Assembly: GCA_947167765.1 (NCBI GenBank)
Contig: CAMVJI010000007.1
Location: forward strand, 1 to 41,372
Length of the DNA: 41,372 nt
Direction: 5' to 3'
DNA from: an uncultured Butyrivibrio sp.
GTDB lineage: Bacteria; Bacillota; Clostridia; Lachnospirales; Lachnospiraceae
In this document: positions 8,575-16,639 of the stretch, piece after piece
Layout: each line of letters starts with the position of its first letter
How positions within the stretch are numbered: position 1 is the stretch's first letter
Notes under the pieces: model-generated
Told to the model about the DNA's origin: nothing
What the model saw: only the letters and a program-made list of their open reading frames with translations
Database searches by the model: none
Made by a program: the position numbers and the translations under genes

Positions 8575-9654
8575 TCAATATACAAAAGACGCATTTACAG
8601 TAACTGGCGCGCTGGTAGAATCCTTTTCATAGTTGTTGTATGCTTTTACAACAATACTTGGATTTGTTGTTCCTGAAGGAACTTTAACATTAAATGACTG
8701 AGTAGGCTTAGTCCTGTCCCACATCTGCAAAGGACAGAAAGTCTTACCACCGTCATAGCTATAACTAAAGTAAATTACAGGACTCTGCTTATCTACTGCT
8801 GTAAGTTCAACAAGGACATTACCACTTGCCAAATCGTAGCCAAGAACCTTTATGTTGCACTGATCGGGACCAGTTTCATCCTGATAGAGTTTTCCGCTTG
8901 GCTTTTTTACAGATTTGTAAGTAAAGCCTGAAAAATCAGTACCTAAAGTTTTCGACTTAAGGCCATAGTATTTGGCAATAGCTGTGGCATCTGACTGGGC
9001 CAGCTTGTTTATGAAGTTGTTTGTTTTCACCAGTGAAACATCATTGCCATTATCAATATATGCATGCTCCAAAATTACACATGGCATATTCCTTGCTACG
9101 CACTGTCTTATTATTCCGTAGTAATCATTTCCTGATGAGCCAATCCTTGTCTTAACACCTTTTTGGTAAAGTCCAAGTCCGTTCCATTCAGCAGATACAA
9201 TTTGTCCGAAGTTATATCCCTTTTGATAGTAAGAACCGAAGGTTGAAGTCCACACTTCTGAGCCATAAAACAGGTGCTCACTGGATGCGTTGAAGTGGAT
9301 ACTGAAAACAAAATCAGCATTTACATTTTGAGCAAATTTTGCCCTGTCCTCCAAAGACATGATCACATCTGTTGTTCTTGTCTGATAAACAGTAATGCCT
9401 TCGTATTTTTCAAGCTCTGACTTAAGTATATTTGCAAGCTGAAGAGTCAACTCTTTTTCAGAAAGGCCATTATACTGTGCTCCAAGATTGCGATCTCCTG
9501 TTCCTCCGTGACCTGGGTCAATAACTACAACTACATTCTTATTTGCGGCCTCAGCATTAACTGAAAAACCAGGATTTATAAAAAGAGAAATCACAAATGC
9601 CATTACCCAAAGATATGACATTAACTTTTTTGCGATAATTGACTTATTTTTCAT
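8575..9654 (-). CDS. Secreted N-acetylmuramoyl-L-alanine amidase (Amidase_3)
   Basis: Zinc amidase that cuts the bond between MurNAc and the peptide stem of peptidoglycan, outside the membrane. Residues 1-37 form a signal peptide with basic start, hydrophobic core (YLWVMAFVISLFI) and an AEA/A cleavage site. The catalytic domain, about 39-235, shows VVIDPGHGG (His49), GLSEKELTLQLANIL (Glu66), SIHFNAS (His120) and VILEHAYIDNGND (Glu196), so all zinc and catalytic positions seem present. Residues about 260-359 form a beta-rich C-terminal domain of unknown role, perhaps wall or substrate binding. A GAGAGG ribosome site precedes the ATG. Confidence 0.92.
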   Translation of the reverse strand: MKNKSIIAKKLMSYLWVMAFVISLFINPGFSVNAEAANKNVVVVIDPGHGGTGDRNLGAQYNGLSEKELTLQLANILKSELEKYEGITVYQTRTTDVIMSLEDRAKFAQNVNADFVFSIHFNASSEHLFYGSEVWTSTFGSYYQKGYNFGQIVSAEWNGLGLYQKGVKTRIGSSGNDYYGIIRQCVARNMPCVILEHAYIDNGNDVSLVKTNNFINKLAQSDATAIAKYYGLKSKTLGTDFSGFTYKSVKKPSGKLYQDETGPDQCNIKVLGYDLASGNVLVELTAVDKQSPVIYFSYSYDGGKTFCPLQMWDRTKPTQSFNVKVPSGTTNPSIVVKAYNNYEKDSTSAPVTVNASFVY

Positions 9655-9680
9655 AACTTTTCCCTCTCACACTATAAAGA

Positions 9681-9709
9681 TAAAAAGCTGTCGCTATAAA
9701 GCGGCAGCT
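9681..9709 (-). terminator. Intrinsic terminator after the topoisomerase-coaD unit
   Basis: On the minus strand AGCTGCCGC and GCGACAGCT pair around a TTTATA loop with one C-A mismatch, followed directly by TTTTT. It lies 13 bp past the stop of the coiled-coil gene and just before the amidase, so it separates two transcription units. Confidence 0.65.
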
Positions 9710-9722
9710 GTTAAAGCAAAAA

Positions 9723-10424
9723 TCAGTTGATCATATCTAGGTTGATGTTGTCTTCCTGAGCATCTAATTGCCCACCAATATCAGAAGGTGCAGCTGCGTT
9801 TGTTGAAGCTGTAGTATTAACTGGCTGCTTAAGATCTGCCCTGTTTGATCTGATCACTTCACTGTACTGAGTAAGTGCAGATAAGATACTGTCATTGTTT
9901 TGTGCAACTTCCTTAACAATGTTGATACTGTTCTGCTTAACTGACTCTATGATCTCGTCATTGTGCTTGCTGGTAGCATCAATTGACTGGGCAATTATGC
10001 TCTCAACATCTGCAAGAAGCTGATCTGTGTAAGTAACGGCAGCAGCCTTCATTTCGTTAGCTTCGATCATTGCATTATCAAGTATTCCCTTGGCCTGCAT
10101 AGCAGCCTGAGATACTACTTCGTTGGCCTGTGCATAAGCCTGCTGCATGATCTCATGCTCATTGATAAGTTCATTGGTATGAACTGTAGCTTCATCAATA
10201 AGCTCCTGTGCCTTCTTCCTGGCATCATTTAAAATCGCTTCTTTATTGCTGATGATCTTTTGGTATCTCTTGATCTCTTCTGGAGTCTTGCTCCTAAGCT
10301 CTCTTAAAAGTTCATCAATTTCTTCTTTGTTAACAATGATCTTGGTCTGAGAAAGAGGCTGAGGCTTACAATTGTCTATATAGGTCTCAATCTCATCTAT
10401 CAGCTGTTCAATTCTGCTGGTCAT
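9723..10424 (-). CDS. Coiled-coil protein, DivIVA-like in appearance
   Basis: Soluble 233-residue protein with no signal peptide or membrane segment. Residues about 35-185 are strongly helical, rich in Ala, Glu, Gln, Lys and Ile (for example NDARKKAQELIDEATVHTNE and IMQQAYAQANEVVSQAAMQA), as in coiled coils of DivIVA-type cell-pole proteins or ATPase stalk subunits. The C-terminal 40 residues are low in complexity and probably disordered (TTASTNAAAPSD). It lies 20 bp downstream of coaD and is the last gene before a terminator. No enzymatic motif is visible. A structural role at the envelope or division site is a guess. Confidence 0.8.
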   Translation of the reverse strand: MTSRIEQLIDEIETYIDNCKPQPLSQTKIIVNKEEIDELLRELRSKTPEEIKRYQKIISNKEAILNDARKKAQELIDEATVHTNELINEHEIMQQAYAQANEVVSQAAMQAKGILDNAMIEANEMKAAAVTYTDQLLADVESIIAQSIDATSKHNDEIIESVKQNSINIVKEVAQNNDSILSALTQYSEVIRSNRADLKQPVNTTASTNAAAPSDIGGQLDAQEDNINLDMIN

Positions 10425-10444
10425 AATAAAAATTCCCCCTGAAT

Positions 10445-10930
10445 TTACTTAAATCCGTATTTCTGATAGAGCCTGTCAGCTATAAATTCCGGTACACACG
10501 GTGAAATATCCCCATTGTAGCTTGCAATCTCCTTGACAACTGAGCTGCTAAGATATGAATACTTAAGGCTTGTTGTCAAAAATACGGTATCAACCTGATT
10601 GTGGGACAATTCCTTATTGGTCTGTGCGATCTGAAGTTCATATTCAAAATCAGTAATAGCTCGAAGCCCTCTGATCACAATATGGATATCAGCACTCTTG
10701 CAGTAATCAATAAGTAGTCCGCTGAAAGACTCGATCTTCACGTTAGATAAGTCTTTAACAGATTCTTGTAACATTTTAACACGTTCATCAAGACTAAACA
10801 ATGGAGTTTTAGCTGAATTGCACATCACAGCAACTATAACTTCATCAAACATCTTGGATGCACGACTTATGATATCTAAATGTCCGAAGGTTACTGGATC
10901 AAAGCTACCAGGATAAACAGCTATTTTCAT
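10445..10930 (-). CDS. coaD: Phosphopantetheine adenylyltransferase CoaD
   Basis: Transfers AMP from ATP to 4'-phosphopantetheine, the penultimate step of coenzyme A synthesis. Nucleotidyltransferase signatures are clear: [18 protein letters not shown] with the T/HxGH-type motif, [18 protein letters not shown], and the ISSS-like [18 protein letters not shown]. The 161 residues are the normal length. The rsmD stop is 4 bp upstream; the rsmD-coaD pair is a common arrangement in Firmicutes. Confidence 0.97.
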   Translation of the reverse strand: MKIAVYPGSFDPVTFGHLDIISRASKMFDEVIVAVMCNSAKTPLFSLDERVKMLQESVKDLSNVKIESFSGLLIDYCKSADIHIVIRGLRAITDFEYELQIAQTNKELSHNQVDTVFLTTSLKYSYLSSSVVKEIASYNGDISPCVPEFIADRLYQKYGFK

Positions 10931-10934
10931 TTAC

Positions 10935-11489
10935 TTAAGCTTCCTTTCTGTAAAGAAAAACATGTTTATTGGTCTTGTACTCTTTTTCTCTTCTGACTTC
11001 AAAGCCATAATTCTCAGCAAAAGAAAAGTCAAGATTAAGATCTGCTTCCACGATGATCATGGTATTTGCTGTAACATAATTCATCTCTGAAAGCTGAGAT
11101 AAAGTTCTCTCATAGAGCTCTCCATGGTATGGAGGATCGATAAAGATAATATCTGCTTCCTTTTCCTTGATGCTTCTAAGTCCAAGAACAACATCCTGCT
11201 TAAGGACAGTTGCCTGCTCCTCAAAATGTGTTGTCTTAAGGTTTTCAAGGATGCACTTATAGGCATTTACGTTGTTCTCCACAAATACAGCCCTGACTGC
11301 TCCCCTTGAAAGAGCTTCAATCCCTATTCCGCCACTTCCAGCAAAAAGATCAATAAATACTGCCCCAGGAACCTGATTCTGTATCATGTTAAAAAGAGTC
11401 TCTTTTATCCTGTCCTGGGTTGGTCTTGTATCGTTACCCTCTGGAGTGACAAGTCTTAATCTTCTTGCAGTTCCTGCAATTACTCTCAT
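10935..11489 (-). CDS. rsmD: 16S rRNA (guanine966-N2)-methyltransferase RsmD
   Basis: SAM-dependent methylation of G966 in 16S rRNA. The N-terminus [18 protein letters not shown] and TRPTQDRIKETLFNMIQ is diagnostic. The SAM loop is DLFAGSGGIGIEALSRGA and the catalytic motif is FIDPPYHGELYE. The 184 residues are standard. The start codon overlaps the topoisomerase A stop by 4 bp (ATGA), indicating coupled translation. Confidence 0.96.
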   Translation of the reverse strand: MRVIAGTARRLRLVTPEGNDTRPTQDRIKETLFNMIQNQVPGAVFIDLFAGSGGIGIEALSRGAVRAVFVENNVNAYKCILENLKTTHFEEQATVLKQDVVLGLRSIKEKEADIIFIDPPYHGELYERTLSQLSEMNYVTANTMIIVEADLNLDFSFAENYGFEVRREKEYKTNKHVFLYRKEA

Positions 11490-13723
11490 AATCTCACCTT
11501 TGTACCCTTGGTATCTCTGCTTGTGATCTTAAGATGTCCAAGGTTAAGTTCTTTGCCGTTATGCTCAATCTTTTTCTCTTCCATATCAGAAAGATAATAT
11601 ACGTCTCGGATGAAGTCCTTGGAAGATAGTCTCATTCCTCTTACGCCAACTGCAGCCTTTTTCTTTTCTGGAACAGTTTCAACCAGGAATCTAAGGAAAT
11701 ATCCGTCGTTGGTCTTAAGAATGACAGTTTTCTGGGTGTGAAGGATCTCTACATTTACAACTTCATCTCCATCAAGGAGCTTGGTTGCAGCTACTGTTCT
11801 CTTAGAAACATCAAACTCACCGCCGTCTACAACCTTCATCATTGACTGTTTTGTAGTAAATAATATCCTGTAAAGATTAAGATCCGACTGGCTGGCAGCC
11901 ATTACTATGGTTTCCTTGGATGTGTCGAAGTTACTGACATTATCGATTGGAACGCCCTTATCTCGCATCTTTGCCTGGGGCAGGTCCATAGCCTTTACAG
12001 TATGAAGATTACCGGTGTTGGTAAAGAAACAAACCTTTCCGGTATTCTTCATGATAAATGAGAACCTGAACTCATTTTCAATTGTCTCTTTATTCTTTTC
12101 ATATGTAGATGCATCGATGGTCTTAGCATAGCCAAATTTGTCCATGATGAAGGCTACGTCGATCTCTTCTACAGGCTTTTCTTCGTAAACTGCATCTTCT
12201 CTGTCGTCGATCTCAGTTCTTCTTGCCTTCTGATATTCCTTTTTGATCTTGATAAGATCATTCTGAATAACCATGGACATAGACTCATGGCTCTCCAAAA
12301 TATCTTCGTATCTGTAGATGTTCGCCACTGTCTGCTCATGCTCTTTTATAAGAGCATCAAGTTCAAGGCCAATGAGCTTATACAGTCTCATATCAAGGAT
12401 AGCATCTGCCTGAGCCTCTGTAAAAAGAAGTTGTGCAGCCATGGCTTTTGATTCCCTTGATTTAAAATTGATGCCTTCTGTAACACCATTTACCAGGCAG
12501 TTTTTAGCCATTGGCCTGTCCTTGGAACCGCGCAGGATCTCAATGACAAGATCGATAACATTGCAAGCTTTGATAAGACCTTCCTGGATCTCTTTTTTGT
12601 CCTGCTCCTTCTTTAAAAGGGTCTGATATTTCCTTGTGGTGATCTCAAACTGGAAATCAGCACAGGCTCTCATGATCTCTTTTAACGAAAGGGTCTCAGG
12701 CCTTCCGTTATCAATAGCCAGCATATTGACGCCAAAAGTATCTTCGAGCTTAGTCTTTTTGTAGAGAAGATTTGTAAAGTTCTCTACATCTGCATCTCTT
12801 TTAAGCTCAATTACGATCCTAATACCTTCCTTAGATGACTGGTTTGAAATATCAACAATATCATTGGTGATCTTCTTTTCAGCAAGCTCTGCCACATCAG
12901 CCATGAACTTACCAATACCAGCGCCTATCATAGTATAAGGAATTTCTGTTACAACAAGGTTAGTATGGCCATTTTTACCCTTTTCTACTTCAACCTTGCC
13001 CCTTATCTTTATCTTGCCTACGCCGCTTTCATAGATTGATAAAAGCTCATTTTTATTGATAACGACGCCGCCAGTAGGAAAATCAGGGCCTTTTATGTAC
13101 TTCATCAGGTCTTTTGTAGAAAGAGTATCATCCTGGATATAAGCTATCTCCGCATCAATGACTTCCGCAAGATTGTGAGGAGGCGTACTTGTTGCCATAC
13201 CTACAGCAATACCTTCTGAGCCATTTATAAGGAAATTAGGGATCTTAACAGGAAGAACTGAAGGCTCTTTTTCTGTCTCATCAAAGTTAGGTACAAAATC
13301 AACGACATTCTTATCAAGATCCTCAAGGAAATTCTCCTGAGTGAGCTTACTAAGTCTTGCCTCAGTGTAACGCATGGCAGCGGCTCCATCGCCTTCGATA
13401 TTGCCAAAGTTACCATGACCATCTACAAGAGGAACCATCTTTTTAAAGTCCTGCGTCATTACAACAAGACAGTCATAGATGGAGCTATCGCCATGGGGAT
13501 GATATTTACCCATTGTATCACCCACGATCCTGGCGCTCTTTCTGTAAGGTCTGTCATATCTGATGCCAAGGTCGTACATGTCATATAAAGTTCTGCGCTG
13601 AACCGGCTTAAGACCATCTCTTATATCAGGAAGGGCTCTTGCTACAATTACGCTCATTGCATAGTCAATAAATGACTTTTGCATAACCTCGGAATATTCG
13701 GTTCTAATAATACGATCATCCAT
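11486..13723 (-). CDS. parC: Type IIA topoisomerase subunit A, topoisomerase IV-like
   Basis: DNA-cleaving subunit of a type IIA topoisomerase that passes one duplex through another. The N-terminal breakage domain shows [32 protein letters not shown] and catalytic Tyr119 in AMRYTEARL. Ser80 and Asp84 sit at the quinolone-determining positions and are of the susceptible type. The C-terminal propeller is present, but I find no GyrA box (the QRRGGKG motif needed for supercoiling). At 745 residues it is shorter than usual GyrA. These points favour a decatenating topoisomerase IV role, so I use parC; a gyrA label is possible. The subunit B gene lies 18 bp upstream. Confidence 0.88.
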   Translation of the reverse strand: MDDRIIRTEYSEVMQKSFIDYAMSVIVARALPDIRDGLKPVQRRTLYDMYDLGIRYDRPYRKSARIVGDTMGKYHPHGDSSIYDCLVVMTQDFKKMVPLVDGHGNFGNIEGDGAAAMRYTEARLSKLTQENFLEDLDKNVVDFVPNFDETEKEPSVLPVKIPNFLINGSEGIAVGMATSTPPHNLAEVIDAEIAYIQDDTLSTKDLMKYIKGPDFPTGGVVINKNELLSIYESGVGKIKIRGKVEVEKGKNGHTNLVVTEIPYTMIGAGIGKFMADVAELAEKKITNDIVDISNQSSKEGIRIVIELKRDADVENFTNLLYKKTKLEDTFGVNMLAIDNGRPETLSLKEIMRACADFQFEITTRKYQTLLKKEQDKKEIQEGLIKACNVIDLVIEILRGSKDRPMAKNCLVNGVTEGINFKSRESKAMAAQLLFTEAQADAILDMRLYKLIGLELDALIKEHEQTVANIYRYEDILESHESMSMVIQNDLIKIKKEYQKARRTEIDDREDAVYEEKPVEEIDVAFIMDKFGYAKTIDASTYEKNKETIENEFRFSFIMKNTGKVCFFTNTGNLHTVKAMDLPQAKMRDKGVPIDNVSNFDTSKETIVMAASQSDLNLYRILFTTKQSMMKVVDGGEFDVSKRTVAATKLLDGDEVVNVEILHTQKTVILKTNDGYFLRFLVETVPEKKKAAVGVRGMRLSSKDFIRDVYYLSDMEEKKIEHNGKELNLGHLKITSRDTKGTKVRL

Positions 13724-13741
13724 TGTTCGTTTTTCCTATCG

Positions 13742-15664
13742 TTAAATATCAAGCTCTGCATCTGTTGCATGCTGATGGATAAATTCTTTTCTTGGAGGAA
13801 CATCAACTCCCATAAGAAGCTCTGTCATCTGAGAAGCCATCTTGGCATCCTCGATCTCCACAAGCTTAAGAAGTCTTCTCTCAGGATCAAGGGTTGTCTC
13901 CCAAAGCTGTTCAGGATCCATTTCACCAAGACCTTTGTATCTTTGAAGTGTGAAGTTACCCTTATGAGTCTTTCTATATTTTGAAAGAGCTACATCGTCA
14001 TAGAGGTATTCCTCTTTTCCCTTTGCAGGGAGTGCCTTATAAAGTGGTGGCATTGCAAGATAAACATGGCCCTGGAAAATGAGTTCTGGCATGAACCTGT
14101 AGAACAAAGTAAGGAGCAGGGTTGCGATATGCTCACCATCTACGTCCGCATCAGACATGATAATTATCTTGTCATAGCGCAGCTTATTGATATCAAAGTC
14201 GTTTCCATAGCCTTCAGAAAATCCGCAGCCAAAGGCATTTATCATGGTTTTTATCTCTGCATTTGCAAGAACTTTATCAATGCTGGCTTTCTCTACGTTA
14301 AGGATCTTACCTCTGATTGGAAGGATTGCCTGATAGTTACGATCTCTTGCCATCTTGGCGGAACCTCCCGCAGAATCTCCCTCTACGATAAAGATCTCGC
14401 ACTTTGATGCGTCCTTACTTATGCAGTTTGCAAGCTTACCATTGGAATCAAAGGAGTATTTCTGCTTGGTAAGCATGTTGGTTTTTGCTTTTTCTTCAGT
14501 CTTTCTGATCTTGGCGGCCTTTTCAGCGCAGCCAATTACAGCCTTTAAGGTTTCAAGGTTTCTATCAAAAAATCTGGTAACCTCTTCTCCTGTTATCTTG
14601 GATACGATCTTGGCTGCATCCTGGTTATCAAGCTTGGTCTTGGTCTGACCTTCAAATCTTGGATCTGGGTGCTTGATGGAAATGACTGCAGTCATACCAT
14701 TTCTTACATCAGTACCTGTAAAGTTGACGTCCTTGTCCTTAAGAATGCCAAGTTCTCTTGCATACTGATTGATAACGTTGGTAAACATAGTCTTAAAGCC
14801 GGTAAGATGTGTACCACCTTCAGCGTTATAGATATTATTACAAAATCCCAGTACCTCTTCATGGAATTCATTGACATACTGGAAGGCAGCCTCGACCTCA
14901 ATGCCTTCACTTTCTCCGCTAAAGGAGATAACGTCAGTGACTGATTCCTTGGACTTGTTCATATCCCTGATAAATCCAGTAATACCATCTGGCTCATGGA
15001 ATTCAATATATTCCTCTACTCCAGGTCTCTTATCTTCAAAAACTATAGTAAGCTTGGGATTAAGATAAGCAGTTTCATGAAGCCTTGACTTGATATCGTC
15101 TTCCCTGAACCTGGTCTTTTCAAAGATTTCATCATCAGGAAGGAAATTAATGGTTGTTCCTGTATCTTTTGTAGTACCTACTGACGGAAGAAGTCCATTA
15201 ATAAGCTCAACCGTCGGAATACCTCTTTCGTAAGCATCTTCATAGATAAGCCCATCCTTCTTAACTCTAACGCTCATTCTTTTTGAGAGCGCGTTAACGA
15301 CCGAAGAACCTACACCATGAAGTCCTCCGCTGGTCTTATATGCGTTATTGTCAAATTTTCCACCTGCATGGAGCATGGTAAGAACTACACGCTCGGCTGA
15401 AACGCCCTTTGCGTGCATACCAACTGGAATGCCTCGGCCATTATCTTCGACAGTAGCACTGCCATCAGCTTCAAGGCATACATGAATTCTTGTACAAAAT
15501 CCTGCCAGATGCTCATCTACAGCATTGTCTACGATCTCATAAACAAGGTGATTAAGACCTCTGGTAGTGACACTTCCTATATACATTCCAGGGCGCTTTC
15601 TTACAGCTTCAAGGCCCTCCAGGACGGTAATACTGGAAGCATCATAATTTTCTTGTAATGACAT
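13742..15664 (-). CDS. parE: Type IIA topoisomerase subunit B, topoisomerase IV-like
   Basis: ATPase subunit partnering the downstream subunit A. The GHKL ATPase domain shows EAVRKRPGMYIGS, LVYEIVDNAVDEHLAGF, DNGRGIPVG and GGLHGVGSSVVNALS. The TOPRIM domain shows FIVEGDSAGGSAKMARDRNY, PIRGKILNVEKA and MSDADVDGEHIATLLL. The C-terminus QRYKGLGEMDPEQLWETT is also conserved. The 640 residues lack the insert of proteobacterial GyrB. GyrB and ParE are hard to separate in Clostridia; the name follows the partner, which lacks a GyrA box. The AAGGGG ribosome site is good. Confidence 0.88.
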   Translation of the reverse strand: MSLQENYDASSITVLEGLEAVRKRPGMYIGSVTTRGLNHLVYEIVDNAVDEHLAGFCTRIHVCLEADGSATVEDNGRGIPVGMHAKGVSAERVVLTMLHAGGKFDNNAYKTSGGLHGVGSSVVNALSKRMSVRVKKDGLIYEDAYERGIPTVELINGLLPSVGTTKDTGTTINFLPDDEIFEKTRFREDDIKSRLHETAYLNPKLTIVFEDKRPGVEEYIEFHEPDGITGFIRDMNKSKESVTDVISFSGESEGIEVEAAFQYVNEFHEEVLGFCNNIYNAEGGTHLTGFKTMFTNVINQYARELGILKDKDVNFTGTDVRNGMTAVISIKHPDPRFEGQTKTKLDNQDAAKIVSKITGEEVTRFFDRNLETLKAVIGCAEKAAKIRKTEEKAKTNMLTKQKYSFDSNGKLANCISKDASKCEIFIVEGDSAGGSAKMARDRNYQAILPIRGKILNVEKASIDKVLANAEIKTMINAFGCGFSEGYGNDFDINKLRYDKIIIMSDADVDGEHIATLLLTLFYRFMPELIFQGHVYLAMPPLYKALPAKGKEEYLYDDVALSKYRKTHKGNFTLQRYKGLGEMDPEQLWETTLDPERRLLKLVEIEDAKMASQMTELLMGVDVPPRKEFIHQHATDAELDI

Positions 15665-15704
15665 TAGATAACCCCTTTAAAACATTTTTTCATACAATTT
15701 ATAT

Positions 15705-16574
15705 TCAGTAATGGATCTTTCTGGTAACTGTTACAGCCAAAGCTCCAGGTCCAATGTGACATCCAACTGAGAGAGAAAGCGGATCAAGATGCATATCAAA
15801 TCCGGGGATTGCAGCTTCAACCTCTTTTTTCCATTCTAGAGCCGCATCAAGATTATTGGTATAAGCACCAGCAATCCAGAAGTCCCCTTTATCCATGCCT
15901 CCAAATCTGTTCTCGATGTCTGATTTGATGGCATTGATCATGATATTTTTGCCCTGGGCTGTGGTTCTTGCCTTAGCAAATGCATCAAGTTTTTCTCCCT
16001 GTATCTGAAGTACTGGCTTAAGGCGAAGAAGTGTTCCAAGGGCTGCAGCAGCAGGTGTTATTCTTCCACCTTTTTTCAGGTAATGAAGAGTATCAAGCAT
16101 AATGTAGATGCTGGATTCCATCTTGGTCTCAATCAGTTTATCCCTTATTGCTTCTGCAGAAAAACCTGCTTCCGCCATTTCCTTCGCATCAAGAGCTGAC
16201 TGTCTTTGCGTTACAGAAATTCTCTGATTATCTATAACAAAAACTTTTCCTTCATATTCTTCCTGGGCGATCATATATGCGCTCTGGCAGGAACCTGAAA
16301 GACCGCTGCTCATAGGGATATAGATGATCTGCTCATATTCCTTAAGGACTTTATCCCAAAGGGTCATAAGAGAATCAGGTGTTGGTTGGCTTGTTGATAC
16401 ATCTGCATCTTCAGCTAGTTTCTCATAGAACTGAGACTGGGTTAAGTTTATATCCTCAAAGTAGTCCTGACCGTTTATCATAAAAGGCATTGGTACTACG
16501 AATATTCCAAGTTCTTCACCCTGCTTTTGGGTTATTCCGCTGTTACTGTCTGTAATTATAGCAATCTTAGACAT
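15705..16574 (-). CDS. DegV-family fatty-acid-binding protein (FakB-like)
   Basis: DegV proteins bind a fatty acid and present it to the kinase FakA for phosphorylation and entry into phospholipid synthesis. Family motifs are AIITDSNSGI, DADVSTSQPTPDSL and YIPMSSGLSGSCQSA, then KKGGRITPAAAALGTLLRLK and, near the end, CHIGPGALAVTVT. The 289 residues are standard. fakA lies two genes upstream, which supports the role. The start is fixed by the family N-terminus (MSKIAIITDS), yet the only strong Shine-Dalgarno sequence is 27 bases upstream, beyond a hairpin. Confidence 0.93.
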   Translation of the reverse strand: MSKIAIITDSNSGITQKQGEELGIFVVPMPFMINGQDYFEDINLTQSQFYEKLAEDADVSTSQPTPDSLMTLWDKVLKEYEQIIYIPMSSGLSGSCQSAYMIAQEEYEGKVFVIDNQRISVTQRQSALDAKEMAEAGFSAEAIRDKLIETKMESSIYIMLDTLHYLKKGGRITPAAAALGTLLRLKPVLQIQGEKLDAFAKARTTAQGKNIMINAIKSDIENRFGGMDKGDFWIAGAYTNNLDAALEWKKEVEAAIPGFDMHLDPLSLSVGCHIGPGALAVTVTRKIHY

Positions 16575-16607
16575 GTCAATAAGCCGGCAAATGCCGACAT
16601 TCCTCCT
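16575..16607 (-). promoter_or_regulatory. degV ribosome site separated from its start by a hairpin
   Basis: A perfect AGGAGG (16607-16602) lies 27 nt before the degV ATG (16574-16572), too far for normal initiation. Between them GTCGGCA and TGCCGGC (16598-16592 and 16589-16583) form a 7-bp stem with one G-U pair. Folding would leave about 11 unpaired bases between AGGAGG and ATG, an acceptable spacing. Confidence 0.5.
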
Positions 16608-16639
16608 ATTTTCACTAATATGATAGATTAAGTTTACTT

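Noticed and set aside
16556-16600. 14-codon leader ORF overlapping the degV start
   Set aside because: Its ATG is only one base from AGGAGG, too close for initiation, and the peptide has no run of a regulatory amino acid.
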